Numbered from the stretch's first letter, positions 1 through 6,717 are shown. The stretch: DNA of 8,614 nucleotides from Bryobacteraceae bacterium (GCA_025350445.1 JANXXV010001035.1:1-8614); one strand, 5' to 3'. Numbers and translations: made by a program. Notes: generated from the letters alone by a model not told the origin.

Positions 1-2238
1 ATCGAATCGCTCGCCGCGCGCCGGTAACCCGTTCGCTAGCGCGTAGCTATTGCGCACCGCCCGAACCTGCTCCGCCCATTCTCCAAACGGCAGCAGCAAT
101 TCCCGATACACCAGGTAACTCATATCCGTAGTCCGGTCCGGCAAATGATCTTTCACATCGTCCACCTGATGCAAAAACCGCCGCCCGTTCCCTTCTGTCA
201 ACCGCGGCATCCATGTCTTGTACCAGGTCTCCGTAGCATCGGCCAGCGCGCGATTGCGGGACCCTCGGATCAGCCCGGCAAGGTCCAACGCACGGTCCAA
301 CTCCCGCACCGCTTGCTCCGCCTGCTTCTTCTCCGCCGCGCCTGCGGCATTGCGAAACGCCTCGTCAATCTGCCCCAACCCGCGCAGCATCCCCAGGTTG
401 TGCCGGTAAAGATGCGCGATAGAAAGAAACACTTCCAGGTTGTAATGATTCAACTCTACCGTTTGCAGATTCCGATGCAACAATCCCAACAGTTGATCGT
501 TCTCCACCAGAAATTCCGCAGCCAGTCCCAACCGCTTCCCGTTTTGCTGAGCCCATTCCGGCGAATATTTCAACTCCGTTCCTGGCACCGGCGGCAGCGG
601 CAAAAACTGATCGTGAGCCGGCCTCGGCTTTTCATAAATCTGGTCGGACCTCCCCCAAATCGGCGTCCGCGCCTTGGAATCGCCTGTCTCCCAGCTATCC
701 GACCAAAACTGCGCCTGCGTGCTCATCAGCCGATACAAACCGTCCATGTCCGCCTGTTGCCCGCCATAAAAAAGTGGGAAAAATGCAACCGTGCTCTCAG
801 CCGGGCTAGGCGCACCCGGATGCCATGCCGCTGCCGCGGCGGTTGCATAACCCAGCCAAAATGTTTCAGCATGCAAGCCCATATCGCCCCACGCCGCATT
901 GATAGTTCCCAACAGGTCCGCGTCACGCCGCGCCGTATCGAACGATGTTTTCCGGAACGTATCTTCCACCCGCCGTTCGCCACCCCGCCCCGCATGCAGT
1001 TGCTTCGCGGCCGGCGCCGGATAATACGTAGGGAAAAACTTCTCCTCCCCCTGCGAAGATGAATAAATCATTTCTCGTATCCCATGTTTCCGGAACGCTC
1101 GATCGAACGCCGGCGAATAAACCTCGCCATTCACAATGTGCGCCGGAAGCGACGGGATATCGTCCGCCTTCAAAGGGTACTCGCCCCAGAAAATCACCGT
1201 TCGCCCGCGGTCGTGCAGATAATTCGCGGTCTTCGTCACAAACTCCGCCAGCAGCTTGCCCACGCTGCCCAACTCCTTCGCCCGCGCCGCTTCCCGGCAT
1301 TGCGCATTGTCAGCCAAGCCTATGTAGTAAGCTTCGTCCGTGGATAAATACACATACTTCCCGCCCTTGTTCGCGTCCAGAAGATCCTGGAACATGCCCT
1401 CCAGCAGCTTGTACGAATCCGCATTCGTTACGCACAGTTCATAGTTGCTCTCCGGAAACGCACGCAGCTTTGCATACTCGGGATGCTTCAGGATGAACGC
1501 AATGTGCGACGGTCCGTCCAGGAACGGAATCAGTTGTACGTGATACCGCAGCCCATAGTCGGTCAGCTCCTGAAAGTCCGCCGCGGACATTGCTTGCGGC
1601 TCCACCACAGCCGGAGCGCTCTTGAATTGGAAGTGACCTTCCAGCTTCACCGCAATGCCGTTGATCTTGAAAAACGCCGCCCGCCGTATGGCGTCCCGGA
1701 ACGTTTCCATCCGGTCCAGATGGTGCGCATCGTCCCAATAAATAAATCGCAGCGGTAAATCGGGCCAATCCTCAATCCGTCCCTCGGGAAACACCAGTTC
1801 CGCACCTCGCGGCTTCAACAACTGCACCAACGTCGTAGTCCCGTAAAACAATCCCACGGGCGAATTGGCCGTAACGGTCACCAGTTCTTTCGCCAGCTCA
1901 ATCCGGTAAGCTTGTTCAGCCAGCGCCGGCCCTGCCTTCACTAATCCGGGCGCGACGCGCAGCCGCAGTGTCCCAAGCCCGCTCGCTGCACCCATTCGAA
2001 AGTGCGCGCGCCGCTCCAACTCTTCTTGAAACGCCGTGACCGCAATATCTGTCGAAGCCACCCCTTGCAGATCCATCGCCCACCCGGGCCGAAACACAAA
2101 GGTCGAAGCGCCCAGATGAACCGATTGTGGCGCCGGCATCACCGTATATCCGCGCGCTTGCAACGGAGACAAAGTGGCTGCATGCATCGCAGGTGAAATC
2201 AATAGTACGAGCGGCAAACCAAAAACAATTCGTTTCAT
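1..2238 (-). CDS. GH20-like beta-N-acetylhexosaminidase, secreted (partial, C-terminus off left edge)
   Basis: Likely removes terminal N-acetylhexosamine residues from glycans outside the cytoplasm. The frame stays open for 746 codons to base 1 with no stop, so the 3' end is missing. ATG at 2238 is preceded by AGGTG four bases upstream. Residues 1-20 form a signal peptide (MKRIVFGLPLVLLISPAMHA). Residues about 30-145 read as a GH20b domain (YTVMPAPQSV near the start, GLFYGTTTLVQLL near the end). The TIM-barrel region begins near residue 164 (RFIYWDDAHHL). The Asp-Glu pair typical of GH20 substrate-assisted catalysis is D301-E302 in YVYLSTDEAYY; a later aromatic stretch contains NAAWGDMGLH near residue 447. 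The C-terminal part is helical and charged. Odd: the usual barrel-entry Arg (family D-x-x-R) reads D-A-H-H here, so substrate specificity may differ. Divergent from a ROK regulator, which suits sugar-responsive control. The GH20 fold is fairly sure; the substrate is inferred. Confidence 0.8.
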   Translation of the reverse strand, partial: MKRIVFGLPLVLLISPAMHAATLSPLQARGYTVMPAPQSVHLGASTFVFRPGWAMDLQGVASTDIAVTAFQEELERRAHFRMGAASGLGTLRLRVAPGLVKAGPALAEQAYRIELAKELVTVTANSPVGLFYGTTTLVQLLKPRGAELVFPEGRIEDWPDLPLRFIYWDDAHHLDRMETFRDAIRRAAFFKINGIAVKLEGHFQFKSAPAVVEPQAMSAADFQELTDYGLRYHVQLIPFLDGPSHIAFILKHPEYAKLRAFPESNYELCVTNADSYKLLEGMFQDLLDANKGGKYVYLSTDEAYYIGLADNAQCREAARAKELGSVGKLLAEFVTKTANYLHDRGRTVIFWGEYPLKADDIPSLPAHIVNGEVYSPAFDRAFRKHGIREMIYSSSQGEEKFFPTYYPAPAAKQLHAGRGGERRVEDTFRKTSFDTARRDADLLGTINAAWGDMGLHAETFWLGYATAAAAAWHPGAPSPAESTVAFFPLFYGGQQADMDGLYRLMSTQAQFWSDSWETGDSKARTPIWGRSDQIYEKPRPAHDQFLPLPPVPGTELKYSPEWAQQNGKRLGLAAEFLVENDQLLGLLHRNLQTVELNHYNLEVFLSIAHLYRHNLGMLRGLGQIDEAFRNAAGAAEKKQAEQAVRELDRALDLAGLIRGSRNRALADATETWYKTWMPRLTEGNGRRFLHQVDDVKDHLPDRTTDMSYLVYRELLLPFGEWAEQVRAVRNSYALANGLPARGERFD

Positions 2239-2256
2239 CAGGCACCTATCTTGCAG

Positions 2257-2277
2257 TTTGCATGATACTATACCAAA
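2257..2277. promoter_or_regulatory. Possible ROK operator, TTTG-N13-CAAA
   Basis: TTTG (2257-2260) and CAAA (2274-2277) are inverted ends of a 21-bp stretch covering both candidate -10 boxes. Inner symmetry is poor (about 5 of 10 positions per arm match), so this is weak. Local regulators commonly bind a divergent promoter, so a site for the adjacent ROK protein is expected somewhere in 2239-2296. The perfect 8-bp palindrome at 2285-2292 is an alternative. Confidence 0.2.
2263..2271 (+). promoter_or_regulatory. Candidate extended -10 promoter of the ROK gene
   Basis: TGATACTAT fits the extended -10 pattern TGnTAnnnT on the plus strand; no good -35 is visible, which extended -10 promoters tolerate. 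It would start a leader of about 20 nt before ATG 2297. It overlaps the opposing -10 of the GH20 gene, so the two promoters would exclude each other. There is no clear ribosome site before 2297. Confidence 0.3.
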
Positions 2278-2294
2278 GATCGGATACCGGTAAA
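2267..2294 (-). promoter_or_regulatory. Candidate sigma70-type promoter of the GH20 gene
   Basis: On the minus strand TTTACC (2294-2289) is followed after 16 bp by TATAGT (2272-2267). Initiation about 7 bp downstream gives a leader of roughly 20 nt that still carries the AGGTG ribosome site. The palindrome TACCGGTA (2285-2292) overlaps the -35 and spacer. This is motif matching only; no transcript evidence exists here. Confidence 0.4.
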
Positions 2295-2296
2295 TC

Positions 2297-3517
2297 ATGC
2301 ATCACCCAGGCACCGCCACGCGGCGCATTCTTCGCCCTCCGCAAGTGCGGGGGGCCAACAGAGCCGTCGTCCTCCAACTCCTCCGCCATCAGGATCGGTT
2401 GTCTCGCGCGCAGATCGCACGCCAAAGCGGCCTCTCTGAAGGCACCGTCTCCCGCATCGTCGCCGAACTGGTCGACGAACGCCTTGTCTCGGAAGACGGC
2501 GCCGAGAATTCCACCGGCGGTCGTCCCGGCACCCGCCTGCAATTGCAGCCCAAACGCGTAGCCTTCGGAGCGGACATCCAGAATCGCGAAATGCGCTGCT
2601 CCGTGGCCACCATGCGCGGCTGCCTTGTTGAGACGCGCCGCTCTCCCACGCCTGCCCGCCTGCCCGAGGCTCTTCAGCAAATTGAGCGGGAATTCCTCTC
2701 CTTCCGCAAACGCTTCGGTGCCGATCACGTGGAAGGTCTCGGCATCAGCGTCCGCGGCATCGTGAACAGCGAAACCGGAGTGCTCGAATTGGGCAGCCGC
2801 CCGGATTGGGTAAAGGTACCCATTAAACAGATCCTGGAACAACGGCTCAATATGCCCGTGTTCGTGCAGAATAACGTTCGCGCCGCCGCCTTAGCCGAGT
2901 ACAACTACGGCGCGGCGGAGGTGCACAATAGCCGCTGTTTCTTGTTCATCAAAATTGATGAAGGCGTCGGCACCGGCATCCTGCTTGACGGAAAACCATA
3001 CCTCGGCACTCACATGGCCGCCGGTGAATTCGGCCAGATGGTAATTGCCACCTCGCCCGGGCCTGAGCGTCATGACCGGCCCGGATGCCTCGAACGTCTG
3101 GTCTGCAACTCCGCCATCTGCGATCTCTACATCGCACTATCGGGAACAAAGCGACAGTCATCGCTTGGTGACGCCAGCGCGCGCATTCGCAAGATCGCCC
3201 AACTCGCCCTCGCCGGCGATCCCGCGGCCCGCAAAACAGTGGAGGAAACCAGCCGCTACCTCGGCGTCGGCATTTCCAATATGATTTGGGGCCTCGATGC
3301 GGACGTAGTCATCATCGATGGAGTGATCTGCGACGCCTGGCAATTAGTGGAACCCATGCTCCGCGAACAGTTCCCCGACAATCGCGACTTGCCCAATTTC
3401 CGCCAACTGGTAATTCGCAAATCCGCACTGGCCGGAGACGCGGCCTTGATCGGCGCAACCACCCTTCCCTTCACCAGCCTCTTCACCACTGGAGAAAGGC
3501 CGCAACCGCTTCCGTAA
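2297..3517 (+). CDS. ROK-family transcriptional repressor (NagC/XylR type)
   Basis: A 406-residue DNA-binding sugar sensor, the usual length for ROK repressors. Residues about 21-65 form a winged helix-turn-helix (LSRAQIARQSGLSEGTVSRI), with a wing around GGRPG at 75-79. The ROK/actin-like ATPase fold follows: phosphate-binding DEGVGTG at 221-227 and the ROK signature region at 240-270. Three deviations are visible. The Asp of the ND kinase motif is Asn (QNNVRAAALAE, N193). The zinc-site His of the GExGH motif is Gln247. The CxCGxxGC cluster keeps only C264 (PERHDRPGCLE). It is therefore probably a non-kinase sensor lacking the structural zinc. It diverges from the GH20 gene and lies 4 bp before the permease, so it probably controls both; N-acetylated amino sugars are the inferred ligand. 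The start is the only sensible ATG, although it lacks a strong ribosome site. Confidence 0.9.
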   Translation: MHHPGTATRRILRPPQVRGANRAVVLQLLRHQDRLSRAQIARQSGLSEGTVSRIVAELVDERLVSEDGAENSTGGRPGTRLQLQPKRVAFGADIQNREMRCSVATMRGCLVETRRSPTPARLPEALQQIEREFLSFRKRFGADHVEGLGISVRGIVNSETGVLELGSRPDWVKVPIKQILEQRLNMPVFVQNNVRAAALAEYNYGAAEVHNSRCFLFIKIDEGVGTGILLDGKPYLGTHMAAGEFGQMVIATSPGPERHDRPGCLERLVCNSAICDLYIALSGTKRQSSLGDASARIRKIAQLALAGDPAARKTVEETSRYLGVGISNMIWGLDADVVIIDGVICDAWQLVEPMLREQFPDNRDLPNFRQLVIRKSALAGDAALIGATTLPFTSLFTTGERPQPLP

Positions 3518-3521
3518 TCCC

Positions 3522-4859
3522 ATGGCATCGCCGCGCTTCACCCGCACACTCACCCGCCGCGATCTTATCGTCTACGGCCTGGTGATTCTCATTCCCACCG
3601 TCCCCTATCCCGTCTACGGAATCGTGCAAATCGTTTCCAACGGCCACGCCGCTCTAAGTTATCTCGTGGCCATGGTGGCCATGGTGTTCACCGCGGCCAG
3701 CTACGGCAAGATGGCCGGCGCATTTCCTTCCGCCGGCTCAACCTACACCTATGCCCTGCATGGATTCAATCGGCACATCGGTTTCCTCGCCGGCTGAGCC
3801 ATGATCCTCGACTACTTCCTCATCCCGCTGCTCAGCGTGATCTACGCCGCACTTACCGCGGCGAGGCTGATGCCCGCAGTGCCCTATCCGCTGTGGGCCC
3901 TGCTATTCACCGCCACCATCTCAATCGTCAACATCCGCGGCATTCACGTCGCCGCCCGCGCCGGCAACTTCCTGATGTTCGTGATGACCGTATGCGCCGC
4001 TCTCTTCCTCTGTCTGGCGGCGCGCTTCATCGCCGTCACCGGCGGTTTCCACGCGTTGCTCCAATGGCGTGGTATCTTTCACTCCCAACTGTTTTCCATT
4101 CAACCGCTAATGATGGGCGCCAGCATCGCCACCCTCTCCTACATCGGCTTCGACGCCATTTCCACTCTTGCGGAAGATGCCGTAAGCCCCGAGCGCGATA
4201 TCAGCATCGCCACCATTCTGGTTTGCATTCTGCAAACAGTCTTCTGCGTACTCACCGTATATTTGGCTGCTCTAGTGTGGCCGGATTTTCGGTCCTTCCC
4301 GCGCACCGAGACCGTGATTCTCGATATCGGTAAGCAAGTCGGCGGAACGTTCATGGAAGCCGTTCTCACCTTCGTTCTCCTCGTCGCCGGCTTGGCCAGT
4401 GCGCTAACCGGCCAGGCCGGTGCTTCGCGCCTATTGTTCGGCATGGGCGCGGATGGAATCGTCTCGCGCTACGTCTTCGCCTACATGCACCCGGTTCACA
4501 ACACACACACTCGCGGCATTTACCTGGTGGCCGCCGTCTCGCTCGCGGGCGCTCTTCTGCTGCAATTTCAAATGGCCGCGGAGCTGTTAAATTTCGGCGC
4601 CTTCGTCGGTTTCATCCTCGTAAACCTCAGCGTGATCCGCCATTTCTACATCCGGCTGAAACAGCGCAGCGGCATCGCTCTTCTCACCAATCTGCTATTT
4701 CCCTTAGCGTGAGCGATAGTCTGCGGATACGTGTGGATCAGCCTCAGCCGCGACGCAAAACTAGTCGGCTTCGCCTGGATGGCCATTGGCGCCGTCTATC
4801 TCGCTGCCCGGCTCAATTCACGCGAGGCAACACCAGCCGTCGAAGAGACAGGCCAATAA
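3522..4859 (+). pseudogene. APC-superfamily permease interrupted by two in-frame TGA codons
   Basis: One frame runs from ATG 3522 to TAA 4857-4859 (445 codons) and reads as a single amino acid/polyamine-type permease with 10-12 hydrophobic helices, but TGA occurs at 3795-3797 and 4710-4712. The first lies in FLAG-stop-AMILDY, where homologues typically have Trp (GWAMxLDY), so TGG to TGA fits. The second lies in FPLA-stop-AIVCGYVW; family resemblance suggests Gly (GGA to TGA). Downstream, 48 codons still encode the last helices (WISLSRDAKLVGF, FAWMAIGAVYLAARL). No frameshift is needed, so decay is recent, or the base calls are wrong. N-terminal motifs are intact (VYGLVILIPTVPYPVYGIV; FPSAGSTYTYA). 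Lying 4 bp after the ROK stop, it is translationally coupled or in one operon. ATG at 3801 could start a 303-aa fragment, but this would lack the first three helices. Confidence 0.82.
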
Positions 4860-5193
4860 CCGCGCCCATCGCCACGCCGGCAAAGTCCGCCATCATGTCG
4901 TGTGTATCGAAGCTTCTCCCCGGCGAATACAATTGCCCGAACTCCAGCGCCACGCCCAGCGCCGCAACCAATACCAGAATCACCGCGGCCCTCCGAAGGC
5001 GTTCATGCAGCATCGGAAGCAACGCTAGCGCCGCGTAAGCAAGTCCGTGCTGCACCTTGTCGTTGACGTGCAGTTCGCTAATCGTTTGTATCGCGCTGGA
5101 ATCGGCGGGAAGCAGACTGCCCACAATCACAACAACCACGGCCCCTGCCCAAACCCATCGCAGCAATCGGGTCCACCGCTCAATCGATAGCAA
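4813..5193 (-). CDS. VanZ-like integral membrane protein
   Basis: A 126-residue membrane protein of the VanZ-like family. Family motifs are GSLLP (25-29), NDKVQH (44-49), LEFGQ (83-87) and PGRSFDTHD (91-99). Four hydrophobic segments lie at about 13-28, 50-62, 69-83 and 101-118. The molecular role of most VanZ-like proteins is unknown; the namesake is linked to low-level teicoplanin resistance. The start is TTG at 5193, because GGAGG (5204-5200) lies six bases upstream; the in-frame TTG at 5199 would touch that site. Its TGA stop and last 47 bases overlap the tail of the convergent permease frame. It is the only gene here that ends with TGA. It has no obvious partner nearby, so probably a single-gene unit. 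Confidence 0.85.
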   Translation of the reverse strand: MLSIERWTRLLRWVWAGAVVVVIVGSLLPADSSAIQTISELHVNDKVQHGLAYAALALLPMLHERLRRAAVILVLVAALGVALEFGQLYSPGRSFDTHDMMADFAGVAMGAVIGLSLRRLVLPRVN

Positions 5194-5199
5194 GCTCAA

Positions 5200-5204
5200 C
5201 CTCC
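5200..5204 (-). promoter_or_regulatory. Shine-Dalgarno site of the VanZ-like gene
   Basis: GGAGG on the minus strand lies six bases before TTG 5193 and directly abuts TTG 5199, which selects 5193 as the start. Confidence 0.7.
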
Positions 5205-5362
5205 AGTACAGTCATCCATCAACGCTGTTGTCAACCGCCAACCAGGCCCGCCAGGCACAACGGCGTCCATCCCAGTGAACTAAACCCCAGGACGGCGGAC
5301 GCCAACGTCTGAGCGGGTCCCCCTGGACCCGCTCCCACAACACCCGACCATCCCGCAGGGAA
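5205..5362. other. Intergenic spacer without a gene
   Basis: No open frame here resembles a protein. The stretch holds the upstream region of the VanZ-like gene, a TTGACA box on the minus strand (5234-5229), and the repeat/hairpin element at 5287-5334. It ends where the decayed plus-strand frame becomes recognisable. Confidence 0.6.
5287..5334. repeat. Intergenic repeat unit with perfect 10-bp hairpin
   Basis: The 17-bp motif CCAGGACGGCGGACGCC (5287-5303) recurs with one mismatch at 6664-6680. Eight bases later comes a perfect hairpin, GAGCGGGTCC-CCCT-GGACCCGCTC (5311-5334; 10-bp stem, 4-nt loop). No T-run follows on either strand, so a simple intrinsic terminator is unlikely. It resembles a REP-like dispersed palindromic element. 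Confidence 0.6.
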
Positions 5363-5815
5363 AACCGAGAATCGCAAGGGCAGGCTGAACGCATCTCCCC
5401 CCGAGTCCGGCTAAGCCCGGAAACAAGGGCAGCAATCAGTCAGAACGCCGCGGAGCACGTTGTAATGCAGCACGAAGAAGAAGCAGATTACCAGAGACTT
5501 CGCGCCGGCATCGTCATGGAATATCGGCCGCGCGCGCCGCATGAGCACTGCTTCGCGGACCAGATAGCGTAAAACTACCGGCGCCTACTCCGCTGCCGCA
5601 GAGTGGAAACCGTCACATTTGAGAAACGCCTGGCTACCCTGAAGAACCGTCTCCATCTGGACCGGGATCAACCCATCGATATCGACGAAGGAATCTCCAT
5701 TTGCATGTCGAACCAGCCCCGCGAGTTTGACACCCTCCGCCTCTAGGAAAACACCATCGAGCAAGCCTGGTACCACGCATCCTCACCGATGGCGAATGTG
5801 GCCACCCGCCGCTAA
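5363..5815 (+). pseudogene. Decayed hypothetical-protein gene with two in-frame stops
   Basis: One plus-strand frame reads as a continuous protein across TAA (5570-5572) and TAG (5744-5746) to TAA at 5813-5815. Recognisable pieces: NRESQG (5363), SPETRAAISQNAAEH (from 5414), QHEEEADYQRLRAGIVMEYR (from 5468), APHEHCFADQIA-stop-NYRRLLRCRRVE, FEKRLATLKNR, and EFDTLRL-stop-ENTIEQAWYHA. From memory this matches an acidobacterial hypothetical-protein family with an N-terminal STGPRTxEGK-like motif followed by a helical domain (AxNYWRLxRxRRVE, then FDTLRRYExxIERxWYxA). On that model the first stop was Gln (CAA to TAA) and the second Tyr (TAC to TAG). The N-terminus is degraded and no start codon or ribosome site is evident; the C-terminus diverges after AWYHA. 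The function of intact members is unknown to me. It meets the SMP-30 gene end to end, overlapping by 4 bp. Confidence 0.55.
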
Positions 5816-6654
5816 CGCTTCCAGCGATGCCACTCCAAACCAGGCAGCCCGGTGCGAAACTGAACCAGCCGGCCATGCTCCATCTCGGTAACATAAGCCG
5901 TCTTACCGTCAGGGCCTCCGAAGCAGATGTTCGTCGGCAACTTTCCCAACACGTCAATCTCCTTAAGCACCACGCCTTGCGGAGAAACCACGGCAACCGT
6001 CCCCTTGCCATGCCGCGTGATGTAGAGATTGCCATCCACGTCACTTCGCATCCCGTCCATGCCGAAGTCTGGAAACTGAATAAGCAGCCGCTTGCCCGAA
6101 AGCGATCCGCCGCGCCCAATGTTGAAAGCCCAAACGTTCCGCTGCACCGTCTCATTCACGTACAGCGTCTTCCCGTCCGGGCTAACGTCAATCCCGTTAG
6201 TGGTCCCCATGCCCCCGGCGGCAAGCGTGATCTTCCCCTTGCGGTCCACACGCCACACCTGCCCGGTCGAGTTCGCCCAATTCGGGTCGGAAGCCCACAA
6301 CGTCCCATCGCGCGAAATAGCAATGTCGTTCGGCTGATTCATTGTCGGCTCATGGGCGAAAACACTAACCTTCCGTGTCTTCATGTTCACGCGCAGAATG
6401 GAGTGCCCCGTATAATCGGCAACAAACATCACCCCTTTCTTATCGAAACGAATACCATTCCCAAGCGACCCTTCGGGCATCTCCAGAAATACCTCGCCCT
6501 TCCCCTCCGGCGTCACCCGCCCAATAGTGGGCTTGCGCGCGAAGCTAACAGCGTAGATGTTCCCATCGCGATCAACCGCCGGACCTTCAATCTCCCGCGT
6601 AAAACTGTGCGGTTCAGTAAACGGAGTAGCCAGAAGCATAGCAATCAAAAGCAT
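5812..6654 (-). CDS. SMP-30/gluconolactonase/LRE-like beta-propeller protein
   Basis: A 280-residue member of the SMP-30/gluconolactonase-like superfamily, six-bladed propellers that usually hydrolyse sugar lactones with a bound divalent metal. The expected metal ligands are E23 (EIEGPAV), N153 (TTNGIDVSPDG) and D200 (GMDGMRSD); N109 (QPND) matches a conserved substrate-side Asn. Repeated D-x-x-G-N/T/K blade turns occur (DRDGNIY, SRDGTLW, SPDGKTLY, DVDGNLY). The N-terminus is short and hydrophobic (MLLIAMLLATPFT) but has no positive charge, so export is uncertain. ATG 6654 follows GGAGG with a six-base spacer. It lies 63 bp after the aminotransferase on the same strand, probably in the same transcript. 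The actual substrate cannot be told from sequence, as many family members act on other esters or lactones. Confidence 0.85.
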   Translation of the reverse strand: MLLIAMLLATPFTEPHSFTREIEGPAVDRDGNIYAVSFARKPTIGRVTPEGKGEVFLEMPEGSLGNGIRFDKKGVMFVADYTGHSILRVNMKTRKVSVFAHEPTMNQPNDIAISRDGTLWASDPNWANSTGQVWRVDRKGKITLAAGGMGTTNGIDVSPDGKTLYVNETVQRNVWAFNIGRGGSLSGKRLLIQFPDFGMDGMRSDVDGNLYITRHGKGTVAVVSPQGVVLKEIDVLGKLPTNICFGGPDGKTAYVTEMEHGRLVQFRTGLPGLEWHRWKR

Positions 6655-6660
6655 AATAAT

Positions 6661-6665
6661 CCTCC
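6661..6665 (-). promoter_or_regulatory. Shine-Dalgarno site of the SMP-30 gene
   Basis: GGAGG on the minus strand, six bases before ATG 6654, fixes this start. Its first two bases on the minus strand (6665-6664) fall within the 17-bp intergenic repeat. Confidence 0.75.
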
Positions 6666-6689
6666 AGGACGGCGGGCGCCCCCGCCCGC
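6664..6689. repeat. Second copy of the 17-bp intergenic motif, with 7-bp hairpin
   Basis: CCAGGACGGCGGGCGCC (6664-6680) differs at one position from the copy at 5287. It overlaps a perfect GCGGGCG-CCCC-CGCCCGC hairpin (6672-6689; 7-bp stem, C4 loop). This sits in the 63-bp gap between the aminotransferase stop and the SMP-30 start. No U-tract follows it in the minus-strand transcript, so it may tune expression or mRNA stability rather than end transcription. Confidence 0.5.
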
Positions 6690-6717
6690 GCGCAGGCCCC
6701 CGCCTCCGCCAATACTA

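Noticed and set aside
145..1062. A 305-codon plus-strand open frame, antisense to the GH20 gene
   Set aside because: It is Arg/Gln/Pro-rich with no family motifs and is exactly antisense to a well-supported GH20-like protein; long antisense frames are expected from GC-biased third positions.
2246..2842. A 198-codon minus-strand frame opposite the ROK gene
   Set aside because: Ala/Gly/Asp-rich antisense shadow of a clear ROK repressor, with no conserved features.
3666..3683. Tandem repeat of GTGGCCATG in the permease
   Set aside because: It encodes VAMVAM inside a transmembrane helix, which is ordinary hydrophobic repetition for this family rather than a slipped-strand insertion.
5205..5234. 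Minus-strand TTGACA-N18-TGTACT as a promoter for the VanZ-like gene
   Set aside because: The -35 is perfect, but transcription would start near 5198, downstream of the GGAGG site, so it does not fit the chosen ribosome site.
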